A DNA stretch of 64,000 nucleotides from Mesostigma viride. Lineage: Eukaryota > Streptophyta > Mesostigmatophyceae > Mesostigmatales > Mesostigmataceae. The stretch spans positions 372,001 to 436,000 of the forward strand of contig RPFO01000702.1 of NCBI GenBank assembly GCA_009746045.1, written 5' to 3'. Below the pieces are notes generated by a model. The model saw nothing but the letters and a program-made list of their open reading frames with translations. It was not told the DNA's origin and did no database searches. Position numbers and translations under genes: made by a program. This document shows, piece by piece, positions 55,963-64,000 of this stretch (positions within the stretch are counted from its first letter, which is position 1; the number at the start of each line of letters is the position of its first letter).

Positions 55963-57699
55963 ATGAGTTTTAACCAGGATAACACTGAAAACCAGCATAA
56001 TGATTATAATGTAAATATCCAAATAATTACGTTTATTGTTATCACTATGGTAATAATCTTAACTTTGGTAAATTTCATTCGAATATATTCAAATGAAAAG
56101 TCTCTATTATTAAAGGAAATGTCGACAGAAGCTAATTCGTTAAAAACAATTTTTTCAAACCAATTAAGTTATTCTAAATATTTTATAAAACTAATAGGTA
56201 GAAATATAAAAACCAATCCTACAGATTTGTTATATATTAGAAAAACTCTCAAAACGTATTTTCTATCTAGACACTTCAATTCGCTATTTGGATGGCGTAA
56301 ATACAGCTGGGTTAACAACGAATATCTAGAATTAGTAACAAGCATTGGCGGTATTGCAGTAAATCCAAAAAAACTATATTTTGTAGAAGATATAGTCCAC
56401 AAAATTGATGATAACAAAGAGATCAAAAGTTATGTAGATTTTCGTATTAATAAAACTTCCGACAATCATAGTTTAAAATTAGTTAATGCAATATTTGATA
56501 AGTTAGCAAAAAAATTTATTGGAGCAGTTGTTTTAAGCTATGATATTGATACTTTGGTTCAAAACCTAAATAACCGTAAAAAAGATTCAAGTGTCAATTT
56601 TATAATAGTCGACAAAAACTTTGATATTGTTGCTAAATCAAAACCGATAATAGATAAAATCGCAGATATTAATGATAAACTATCTCCTCAGTTGTTACAG
56701 CTTTTGAAGAAACAAGATCAGAATCGAGGAGCTCTTAATCAAGATTGTTCATACCTTGATATGGCAAATGGGTTGAATTATTTTATAAAACCACTAGAGG
56801 ATTTTCCTTTTACGGTTATTATCAATATCGACAATGACTTTATAAAGAACAATATAGTTCAGAATATTATAAAAAAGTTTCTTGAAGTCGTGTTTCTAGC
56901 CGGCGTTTGTTTAATAATTATTATTGCAATTTATAAAAGAGAAACTTTACTTAGAACAAAAGCTGAGCAAGCAACAATTTTAGCAATTAATGCAACCAAA
57001 ACCAAAACTGATTTCCTTGCTTTTACAGCCCACGAAATAAGATCCCCTTTAGGTTTTATTGTTACTGGCTCAGAAATCATGTCAAAAGGATTATTCGGAA
57101 AGATCCCACCAGCATATACCAAATATGTTGAAGGAATATACAGCAATGCACAAATAATCCTCGATTTTATTACTGATATTTTAGATGAGAATCAAATAAT
57201 TGAGGGTCAATTTAAAATAGTCAACTCTTTAAATAAGATACCAGATATAATAACTAGAGTCGTAGAATTTTATGTAGGAAAAAATAATATCTCTATAATA
57301 ACTGATTTTGAACCAAATTTACCTTTACTAATTTGTGATAAGAAAAGAATTGCCCAAGTAATAGACAATTTAATTAGTAACAGTATTAAATATTCTGATA
57401 AAAACACAGTTATTAACATATGTGTAAAAATGGATAAGGGGCAAATGTTAATAACTATTATAGATCAAGGAATAGGAATGCAACAGGAAGAAATACCTAT
57501 AGCCCTAAGCAAGTACGGCACAATTCATAGAGAAGATTACCAGAAAGGCGGATCTTATGGATTAGGATTACCTATAGTTAAAATGCTATTAGATGCTCAT
57601 GAAGCAATTCTAACTATAGATAGTACATACGGAAAGGGAACAACTGTAAAAATTATTTTCCCAAAATCCAAAATTGTTTATACTCAAGAGAAAAAATAG
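55963..57699 (+). CDS. Membrane sensor histidine kinase
   Basis: A 578-residue sensor kinase. Two transmembrane helices (about residues 22-43 and 304-325) enclose a periplasmic sensor of roughly 260 residues with a Cache-like layout. The cytoplasmic part has the phospho-accepting H-box FTAHEIRSPLGFI near residue 360 and an HATPase domain (NLISNSIKYSDKN, IIDQGIGM, GSYGLGLPIV, GKGTTVKI). There is no HAMP or receiver domain and no response regulator nearby. It ends three bases before rodA, so it is co-expressed with the rod-shape genes. Confidence 0.93.
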   Translation: MSFNQDNTENQHNDYNVNIQIITFIVITMVIILTLVNFIRIYSNEKSLLLKEMSTEANSLKTIFSNQLSYSKYFIKLIGRNIKTNPTDLLYIRKTLKTYFLSRHFNSLFGWRKYSWVNNEYLELVTSIGGIAVNPKKLYFVEDIVHKIDDNKEIKSYVDFRINKTSDNHSLKLVNAIFDKLAKKFIGAVVLSYDIDTLVQNLNNRKKDSSVNFIIVDKNFDIVAKSKPIIDKIADINDKLSPQLLQLLKKQDQNRGALNQDCSYLDMANGLNYFIKPLEDFPFTVIINIDNDFIKNNIVQNIIKKFLEVVFLAGVCLIIIIAIYKRETLLRTKAEQATILAINATKTKTDFLAFTAHEIRSPLGFIVTGSEIMSKGLFGKIPPAYTKYVEGIYSNAQIILDFITDILDENQIIEGQFKIVNSLNKIPDIITRVVEFYVGKNNISIITDFEPNLPLLICDKKRIAQVIDNLISNSIKYSDKNTVINICVKMDKGQMLITIIDQGIGMQQEEIPIALSKYGTIHREDYQKGGSYGLGLPIVKMLLDAHEAILTIDSTYGKGTTVKIIFPKSKIVYTQEKK

Positions 57700-57702
57700 T
57701 AA

Positions 57703-58821
57703 ATGGGTTATTCTATAAAAGAAAAATTTGTAACTAAGCTACAAAAGATACCTTTTTCTATACCATTTTTAATAACAGTTATTTGTATTTACGGTTTTGT
57801 AATTCTTTACTCTGCTGCAGGTGGGCAAATAGAGCCATGGGCGTATAGGCAAATAATAATTTTTTCGATTTTTATGCCTTTAGCTTTTATAATTTCTATG
57901 GTAGATACTAGATTTATCTATAAATTCTCGTATTTTTTATATTTTTTTGTTTTGCTACTTTTAATTGCAGTAGCAATTATTGGGAAAACAGTAATGGGAG
58001 CAACACGATGGATAGACCTTGGGGTTTTTTACATCCAACCATCAGAACCAACTAAAATAGTTATAGTACTAATGCTTGCCAGATATTTCCATAGCAGTAA
58101 GGAACAAAATATTTCCTCTATTTACAATTTAATTCTTCCTATAATTGGAGTGCTAATTCCAGCTTTCCTAATTATTAAACAGCCAGATCTTGGAACTGGA
58201 ATAATTACCATAATAGTTGCAACTATTATTTTTTTTGCGGCAGGAGTTAAGAAGTTATATTTTGTTATCGTAGGTATTGGAAGTTTAATTTTACTACCAA
58301 TCGTTTGGACTTTATTACATAACTATCAAAAAAATCGTGTGTTAATTTTTTTGAACCCAGATAGAGAACCACTCGGAGCAGGATATAACATTATTCAATC
58401 AAAAATAGCTATAGGATCAGGAGGATTTTGGGGGAAAGGTTTATTAAATGGGACACAAAGCCATTTAAGTTTTTTACCGGAATATACCACCGATTTTATC
58501 TTTTCTTTCCTAACAGAAGAACTTGGGTTTGTTGGTGGTTTAGTTTTAGTGATACTATATTTTATGCTGATTCTCAGTTCACTAGCTATTGCAATTAACA
58601 CTAAATCAATATTTACAAAGTTAATGGTGATAGGTCTAACATCAATATTTTTTAGCCACGTGTTTATTAATATAGGCATGGTAATGGGTATGATGCCAGT
58701 AGTCGGAGTACCGTTACCATTTATTTCATATGGTGGTACAATGATGGTGTCAATGCTTATTAGTTTTGGTTTAATTATGAATGCTAGCCTGCACCAACAC
58801 AGTAACTTGCACACTAATTAA
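57703..58821 (+). CDS. rodA: Peptidoglycan glycosyltransferase RodA
   Basis: A 372-residue SEDS-family polymerase with about 10 helices that extends glycan strands in the cell cylinder. Family marks are ATRWIDLG near residue 103, QPSEPTKI, KQPDLGTG and NIGMVMGMMPVVGVPLPFIS-type sequence near the C-terminus (abbreviated). It is in an operon with mreD and mrdA and is preceded immediately by a sensor kinase. Confidence 0.97.
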   Translation: MGYSIKEKFVTKLQKIPFSIPFLITVICIYGFVILYSAAGGQIEPWAYRQIIIFSIFMPLAFIISMVDTRFIYKFSYFLYFFVLLLLIAVAIIGKTVMGATRWIDLGVFYIQPSEPTKIVIVLMLARYFHSSKEQNISSIYNLILPIIGVLIPAFLIIKQPDLGTGIITIIVATIIFFAAGVKKLYFVIVGIGSLILLPIVWTLLHNYQKNRVLIFLNPDREPLGAGYNIIQSKIAIGSGGFWGKGLLNGTQSHLSFLPEYTTDFIFSFLTEELGFVGGLVLVILYFMLILSSLAIAINTKSIFTKLMVIGLTSIFFSHVFINIGMVMGMMPVVGVPLPFISYGGTMMVSMLISFGLIMNASLHQHSNLHTN

Positions 58822-58823
58822 TT

Positions 58824-59333
58824 ATGTATAAATTATCGATCAAAGCGGTATTAACTCTTATTTTAGGACTTTATATCCTTTTGATTTGTTTAATACCATT
58901 AAAGCTATATAAACTAGGTTTAGTTAACATGTTTGGGGAAATTTTTCCTGCGGTGGATTTAATAGTTATTTATTATTTCTCGACTTATACTACTATTAGA
59001 TCCTGGATATTATTTATTATTGGGATCATAATAGATCAGATATATCAAGTACCAGTTGGCCTTAATTCTTTTGCTTTTATTACTATAAATCTCATACTAA
59101 ATTATGCAAGCAGATGGTTTATTCTAAAGGATGAAATTACGAATATCTTAATTTTTTGTGCATATAGTTTGCTCCTTATTGGCTTTAGGTATATAATTTT
59201 CCTGGCAAAAAATAATTATGGCTTTGAAGGATTCTCAATTTATTTTTATTACCTAACGACAATCTTTTCATATCCAATATTACGATTTCTAATCCACAAA
59301 CCTTTTACTGCATTAACCAGATATGCTGGATAA
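58824..59333 (+). CDS. mreD: Rod shape-determining protein MreD
   Basis: A 169-residue inner-membrane protein with five helices. MreD is poorly conserved; the call rests on topology, length, the FGEIFPAVDLIVIYYFSTY start region, and position between rodA and mrdA. mreB and mreC are not in the window. Its stop is inside the start of mrdA (11-base overlap). Confidence 0.85.
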   Translation: MYKLSIKAVLTLILGLYILLICLIPLKLYKLGLVNMFGEIFPAVDLIVIYYFSTYTTIRSWILFIIGIIIDQIYQVPVGLNSFAFITINLILNYASRWFILKDEITNILIFCAYSLLLIGFRYIIFLAKNNYGFEGFSIYFYYLTTIFSYPILRFLIHKPFTALTRYAG

Positions 59334-61110
59334 AAATACTATTAAAGGGCAGCTTATTTCTAGGCGTGCTTTTATAATCGGAGCTGGCAAATTTGCTTTT
59401 TTACTTTTGCTTGTAGGCAGAATGTTTTACATGCAATTCATCAAAAAAAACGAGTACAAAACACTTTCAGATCAAAACCGAATAAGAATGATAATCATGT
59501 TGCCAAATAGAGGACAAATTTATGACAGGCACATGAAATTAATGGCTAAAAACAATACTTGTTTTAGGTTATTGTTAGATAAAAATATTAGCTCGTTTTT
59601 TGAAGAGGAATTAAAAGATGTTACAGAAATGCTTGAATTGGACGAGGAACAAATAAAAGAGGTTAGTAATAGGGTAAAAAGAGCAGGTAGAAGAATCCCC
59701 GTATTAATAATGGATTATCTAGACTGGCATCAAGTTTCAATAATAGAAGAGCGCAAGGAAGTTTTAAAATCGTTATTTGTTGATACAGGAAACATCAGAT
59801 TTTATAAGTATGGCGAAAATACAGCCCACTTACTTGGTTACATGGGGAGAATTGAAAAAACCGAAAAAAATGATTTTGCCTTTGTAGACGAAAATTTCAG
59901 GACTGGAAAAAACGGAATAGAGAAATTTTATGAAGAAACATTGCGGGGAAATTTCGGTCATAAACAGATTGAGGTTAACGCTCATGGCAAATATGTAAGG
60001 GAGCTATCCGAAAGTAAACCTTTACCAGGCATTGATCTATATTTGAATATAGATGCAGAGCTACAAAAAAATATTACTCCATATTTAAATTCAAAAGGTT
60101 GTAGTGCTGTTGTGATGGATTGCCAGGATGGTAGTATTTTAGTTTCTAGTTCGACACCCTCCTATAATCCTAATAATTTTAATTTTCTATCAAATAAATA
60201 TTGGTCTGAGTTAATCCAAAACCCGCATAAACCACTGATAAATAAAACAATTCATAGTCTTTATCCTCCCGGTTCAATATTTAAAATAATTACAATTCTA
60301 GCTGCACTGGATACAGGAATAAACCCTTCTCATACCATAAATTGTAATGGAGGGCCAGCTCTAGGAGGGAACGGTTTTAGATGTGGAAAAAAAACTGGTC
60401 ATGGCTTCTTAAATATGCATGATGCAATAAAACACTCCTGTAATATTTATATGTTTGAAATTGCAAAAATCATAGGACCTCAAAAGATTATCAATTTAGC
60501 ACAAAAATTTGGTTTTGGATCAAATACCGGTATCGATTTACCATCCGAGCTTACAGGATTTGTTCCAACGTTGGAATGGAAAAAGAAGCAATTTAATAGC
60601 AAATGGTCTCTAGGAGATACATTTAATTTGTCAATTGGACAAGGATTTTTATTATGTACTCCTATACAACTGGCAAGATTCATAACTGCTATAGCAACAG
60701 ACGGAAAATTATACACCCCTAAGATAGCTAAATCTGCGGCAGAATATGTCCAGCTTAGGTTAGAAAAAGATCATATAGCTTTTATAAAAGAAGCATTATA
60801 TAGCACTGTTAATACAGCAGGTGGAACTGGTTATGCAGGAAGACTAACTCATAGCACATTAAGTATGGCTGGTAAGACGGGCACTGCTCAGGTGGTAGCT
60901 AAAAAAAATACTGACGATGACCTTAGTAGATCTGACATAGCATGGAATCGAAGAAATCACGCTATTTTTGCTGGTTATGCGCCTTCCAATAACCCTAGAT
61001 ATACTGTAACAGTATATTATGATCACGGAGGAGGTGGAGGAAAAGCTGCCGTTCCTATAGCCAAGGCAATAATCGAACAAATTTTGGAAAAATACCCTCA
61101 AATATATTAG
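59323..61110 (+). CDS. mrdA: Penicillin-binding protein 2 (elongasome transpeptidase)
   Basis: A 595-residue monofunctional transpeptidase partner of RodA. One N-terminal helix (residues 15-35), NRGQIYDR at the start of the dimerisation domain, then the transpeptidase with active-site SIFK in YPPGSIFKII (near residue 325), the SCN motif in HSCNIYMFE and KTGTAQV near residue 515. YDHGGGGGKAAVPIAKAI near the end is typical. Beta-lactam target, relevant beside the OXA gene at 29684. Confidence 0.97.
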   Translation: MLDKNTIKGQLISRRAFIIGAGKFAFLLLLVGRMFYMQFIKKNEYKTLSDQNRIRMIIMLPNRGQIYDRHMKLMAKNNTCFRLLLDKNISSFFEEELKDVTEMLELDEEQIKEVSNRVKRAGRRIPVLIMDYLDWHQVSIIEERKEVLKSLFVDTGNIRFYKYGENTAHLLGYMGRIEKTEKNDFAFVDENFRTGKNGIEKFYEETLRGNFGHKQIEVNAHGKYVRELSESKPLPGIDLYLNIDAELQKNITPYLNSKGCSAVVMDCQDGSILVSSSTPSYNPNNFNFLSNKYWSELIQNPHKPLINKTIHSLYPPGSIFKIITILAALDTGINPSHTINCNGGPALGGNGFRCGKKTGHGFLNMHDAIKHSCNIYMFEIAKIIGPQKIINLAQKFGFGSNTGIDLPSELTGFVPTLEWKKKQFNSKWSLGDTFNLSIGQGFLLCTPIQLARFITAIATDGKLYTPKIAKSAAEYVQLRLEKDHIAFIKEALYSTVNTAGGTGYAGRLTHSTLSMAGKTGTAQVVAKKNTDDDLSRSDIAWNRRNHAIFAGYAPSNNPRYTVTVYYDHGGGGGKAAVPIAKAIIEQILEKYPQIY

Positions 61111-61141
61111 TTAGCTAAAACCTAAATAAGCAAGAAAGCGG

Positions 61142-61170
61142 TTGAATATGAAATTTTATCCTAATATATT
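61142..61170 (+). promoter_or_regulatory. Sigma-70-type promoter for dgt-argS
   Basis: TTGAAT (61142-61147), a 17-base spacer and TATATT (61165-61170), 36 bases before the dgt ATG. It separates dgt-argS from the mrdA operon. Confidence 0.65.
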
Positions 61171-61206
61171 CTAGCTGTGTCCTTAGTAAAATAACGAGAA
61201 ACAACA

Positions 61207-62367
61207 ATGCTCGAGAAATATGCGTGTATACCAGAAAAAACAAGAGGAAGAATATATCCCGAAAAACCTACTCCTTATAGAAATGAATTTGAAAGAGATC
61301 GAGATCGTATAATTCACTCCAACTCTTTTAAAAGGCTTCAATATAAAACGCAGGTATTTGTTAACCACGAAGGCGATCATTATAGAAATCGCCTTACACA
61401 TTCTATAGAAGCATCATCGATTGCACGATCGTTATGTAAAGCTCTTAATTTATCCGATGATTTAGCAGAAGGAGTAGCTCTTGCTCATGATCTTGGCCAT
61501 TCACCTTTCGGTCATGCTGGCGAAGAAGCTTTAAATGAATGTATGAAAGATTACGGAGGCTTCTCTCACAATGCCCACTCATTTAAGATTTTAACATATT
61601 TAGAGAATAAATACGCCGCATATAATGGTTTGAATTTAACCTGGGAAGTATTAGAAGGAATTATAAAACATAACGGCCCACTTGCTCCAAAAGATTTTTC
61701 CAGATATATTGTTGACTACGACGCTATACACAATCTTGATTTAACAAAATATTCTTCGGCAGAAGCTCAAATAGCCTCTCTTTCAGATGATATAGCTTAC
61801 ATTACTCACGATCTAGAGGATAGTATAGGAGCTGAAATCATAACTTATAAAGACCTTGAAGAGATAGAATTACTAGCTGAATATATTCATAGAATTAGAA
61901 ACGATTATAAAGATATAGATAAAGCAAGATTAATTTATGAAGTAGCACGTAAGTTAACTCATCACTTGATAGACAGCCTCTTATCACAAACAAGAGATAA
62001 TATTAAAAAATACAAAATTGGAACAGAATCAGATATACGTGATTTAGGACGTCCATTAGTAGAATTTACTGAAAATACTGTTAATGAAGTTAAATTAATA
62101 AAAGAGCTCTTATTTAAAAAAGTTTATAAGCATCATCGGGTGGTAGCCGTTACGTTGCAATGTCAGAATATTGTTAAAAGTCTTTTTAAATTATACGCCG
62201 AAAATATAAACTTATTACCTTTTAGCTGGCGTCAAATGATAAAAGATGATGTAAATAATTCAGAAATGTCTATAATAGCCGATTATATAGCTGGTATGAC
62301 TGATAGATATGCAATAAAACAATATCAGTCATTTTACAATTTAAAATTTGCAAATGCTGATCTATGA
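61207..62367 (+). CDS. dgt: dGTP triphosphohydrolase-like HD-domain protein
   Basis: A 386-residue HD-superfamily enzyme that hydrolyses dNTPs, probably dGTP, to the nucleoside and triphosphate. The metal ligands are in HRLTHSIEAS, AHDLGHSPFGHAGEEAL and the later SDDIAYITHDLED. Length and sequence fit the shorter Dgt type common in alphaproteobacteria. It overlaps argS by four bases, an arrangement known from Rickettsia. Confidence 0.95.
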   Translation: MLEKYACIPEKTRGRIYPEKPTPYRNEFERDRDRIIHSNSFKRLQYKTQVFVNHEGDHYRNRLTHSIEASSIARSLCKALNLSDDLAEGVALAHDLGHSPFGHAGEEALNECMKDYGGFSHNAHSFKILTYLENKYAAYNGLNLTWEVLEGIIKHNGPLAPKDFSRYIVDYDAIHNLDLTKYSSAEAQIASLSDDIAYITHDLEDSIGAEIITYKDLEEIELLAEYIHRIRNDYKDIDKARLIYEVARKLTHHLIDSLLSQTRDNIKKYKIGTESDIRDLGRPLVEFTENTVNEVKLIKELLFKKVYKHHRVVAVTLQCQNIVKSLFKLYAENINLLPFSWRQMIKDDVNNSEMSIIADYIAGMTDRYAIKQYQSFYNLKFANADL

Positions 62368-64000
62368 ATATATTTAAGGAATTAGGAAGTGATCTTAAAA
62401 ATAGATGTTTACAAATATGCGCTGATACAGAAATTTGGAATCAAGCCACTCTAGAAACCCCCAAGGATCCGTTAAACGGCGATATCTCAACTAATATAGC
62501 AATGTTACTCGCTGCAAAAACTGGCGAAAACCCTAGAGAAATAGCTATTAAGTTTAAGGAATTAATAACTGATATACCTTATGTTGCCCATATAGAAGTT
62601 GCAGGCCCTGGCTTCATTAACTTTACCATAAAAGCAGAAAAATGGCACGATTGTATTAAAAGTATACTCAATGGTAACAAAGATTTCTGGGAAGTTAATG
62701 TCGGGAAAGGAACAAAAGTAAACGTTGAATATGTTTCTGCGAACCCTACTGGCCCAATGCATATTGGCCATGCCAGAGGAGCAGTTTATGGCGATGCACT
62801 AGCAAATATTCTCAAAAAATGTGGATACGAAGTTACTAAGGAATATTATGTAAATGATGCTGGTTCGCAAATTGAAACACTAATTGATAGTTTGTTAATT
62901 CGTTATAAGGAAGCCTTAAACGGTGAAAAGGCTGTAATCCCTGAAGGCTTTTATCCTGGTGAGTATCTAGCTGTAATAGGCAAAAAACTAGCAACAGATT
63001 ATGGTTCTAAGCTCCTTAACATGGATGAGAATTCAATGCGTCAGAAGCTCAAAAAAATTGCAGTTTCTGAAATGTTAGAATTAATTAAATTCGATCTTGA
63101 AAAACTGGGTATTAAACACGATGTCTTTACTTCCGAACAAAGCTTGCATGATACCGGCAAAATAGATGAAGCAGTTGCAACTCTAACTAAAATGGGGTTA
63201 ATATATTACGGTACTCTACCGCCGCCCAAAGGAAAAATAGATGAAAATTGGCAAGAAAAGGAACAATTATTGCTCAGGTCCTCTAATTATGGTGACGATC
63301 AAGATAGACCTATCCAAAAAAGCGACGGTTCATGGTCTTATCTAGCTGCAGATTTCGCTTACGCAAAAGATAAGATAGACCGAGGATTTGAGTGTTTAAT
63401 TTATATACTCGGTGCTGATCATAGCGGCTACGTTAAAAGAATAAAAGCTGTCATTGAAGCCCTCAGTCAAGGTAAAGTAAAAAGTGACATTCGCATTTGC
63501 CAGCTTGTTAATTTTGTCAAAGGAGCTGAACCTATTAAGATGTCAAAAAGAAGTGGGAATTTTATGACTGTTAGCGATGTAATAAATGAGGTGGGTAAAG
63601 ATATTATCCGCTTTATTATGCTTACCCGCAGAAATGATGTCCCCTTAGATTTTGATTTTACAAAAGTTAAGGAACAATCAAAAGATAATCCGGTATTTTA
63701 TGTACAATACGCCCATGTCCGAGCTAAATCCATTTTAGCAAAAGCAAAAGAAACTATTTCTTCAGCTTATGAAGTTTTTACAAATAGAGAGTTCAATCTT
63801 TCGCTTCTTAATTCAGAAGAAGAAATCCAGTTAATTAAACTTCTTGCTTCTTGGCCAAAAATCTTATCGTCATCCGCCATAACAAGGGAACCACAAAGAA
63901 TTGCCTATTATTTAATTGATATTGCTTCCAGATTTCATTCTATATGGAATCTTGGCAAAGAAAATAATGATTATCGATTTAATATAGAGGATAATCTAGA
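62364..64000 (+). CDS. argS: Arginyl-tRNA synthetase, 3' end outside window
   Basis: Class I synthetase, of which 545 codons are present; the frame is still open at the window end. The ATG overlaps the dgt stop (ATGA). Seen are the N-terminal Add-1 domain (DPLNGDISTNIAM), the HIGH motif in NPTGPMHIGHARGAVYGD, WSYLAADFAYAKDK, the KMSKR-type loop (IKMSKRSGNF) and the start of the DALR anticodon domain. About 30 residues should be missing compared with usual length. Confidence 0.98.
   Translation, partial: MNIFKELGSDLKNRCLQICADTEIWNQATLETPKDPLNGDISTNIAMLLAAKTGENPREIAIKFKELITDIPYVAHIEVAGPGFINFTIKAEKWHDCIKSILNGNKDFWEVNVGKGTKVNVEYVSANPTGPMHIGHARGAVYGDALANILKKCGYEVTKEYYVNDAGSQIETLIDSLLIRYKEALNGEKAVIPEGFYPGEYLAVIGKKLATDYGSKLLNMDENSMRQKLKKIAVSEMLELIKFDLEKLGIKHDVFTSEQSLHDTGKIDEAVATLTKMGLIYYGTLPPPKGKIDENWQEKEQLLLRSSNYGDDQDRPIQKSDGSWSYLAADFAYAKDKIDRGFECLIYILGADHSGYVKRIKAVIEALSQGKVKSDIRICQLVNFVKGAEPIKMSKRSGNFMTVSDVINEVGKDIIRFIMLTRRNDVPLDFDFTKVKEQSKDNPVFYVQYAHVRAKSILAKAKETISSAYEVFTNREFNLSLLNSEEEIQLIKLLASWPKILSSSAITREPQRIAYYLIDIASRFHSIWNLGKENNDYRFNIEDNL

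Noticed and set aside
58395-58814. Minus-strand open frame of 139 codons opposite rodA
   Set aside because: It is fully antisense to conserved RodA sequence, and its peptide has no family marks.
1-64000. CRISPR arrays, tRNA or rRNA genes
   Set aside because: I looked for regularly spaced repeats and for tRNA-like or rRNA-like sequence in the gaps and found none; a covariance-model scan would be decisive.

Overview
This is an AT-rich stretch of an alphaproteobacterial chromosome, almost certainly from order Rickettsiales, family Rickettsiaceae. The protein sequences and gene order (hflK-hflC-degP; ndk, mnmG-rsmG-parA-parB, cysS; dgt-argS; rplU-rpmA) look like Rickettsia. A transaldolase and a ribose-phosphate pyrophosphokinase, which from memory are missing from well-known Rickettsia such as R. 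prowazekii, point to a deeper lineage such as Torix-group Rickettsia or 'Candidatus Megaira'. That placement is inference, since no 16S rRNA gene is present. I found no tRNA, rRNA or CRISPR array.

Bases 1-12,180 are housekeeping: the 3' end of an AGCS amino-acid symporter, hisS, an A-type Fe-S carrier, infA, gapR, a rhodanese, mrp, the hflK-hflC-degP operon, and trhO overlapping an atypical response-regulator-like gene. Bases 12,399-14,095 (minus strand) hold a compact cupredoxin / FTR1 permease / yciB operon that looks like an iron (or copper-assisted iron) uptake unit. Bases 14,277-30,478 hold an M32 carboxypeptidase, an NTF2-like secreted protein, prs, an AAC(6')-like acetyltransferase, phosphomannomutase, tsaB, a small IS6-type relic with perfect ends, an SH3 protein, a Kef-type antiporter, rsfS, bolA, lptE, rne, an MFS-like protein with PHA synthase, and a class D beta-lactamase. 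rplU-rpmA follow behind a good sigma-70 promoter.

Bases 31,300-33,450 are a graveyard of mobile DNA: an unidentified gene tail, an IS982 transposase broken by one in-frame stop, and an eroded IS5-type transposase. They border a surface-polysaccharide cluster (33,467-47,131): a secreted two-domain protein, a fused glutaminase / PP-loop sugar amidotransferase, a nucleotide-sugar epimerase, two GT4 and one GT2 glycosyltransferases, two Wzx-like flippases, a GT-C-like membrane enzyme and its periplasmic neighbour. No Wzy, Wzz or initiating transferase was recognised, so the pathway needs genes elsewhere. Two divergent, near-consensus promoters drive the amidotransferase and epimerase arms.

Bases 47,514-64,000 return to core genes: ettA, tal, parB, parA, rsmG, mnmG and ndk on the minus strand, with two parS-like sites (in rsmG and at the mnmG start); cysS; then a plus-strand histidine kinase-rodA-mreD-mrdA operon that ties a sensor kinase to cell-wall elongation; and finally dgt and argS, the latter cut by the window end. 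All starts and functions were read by eye from the sequence; no database search was possible.
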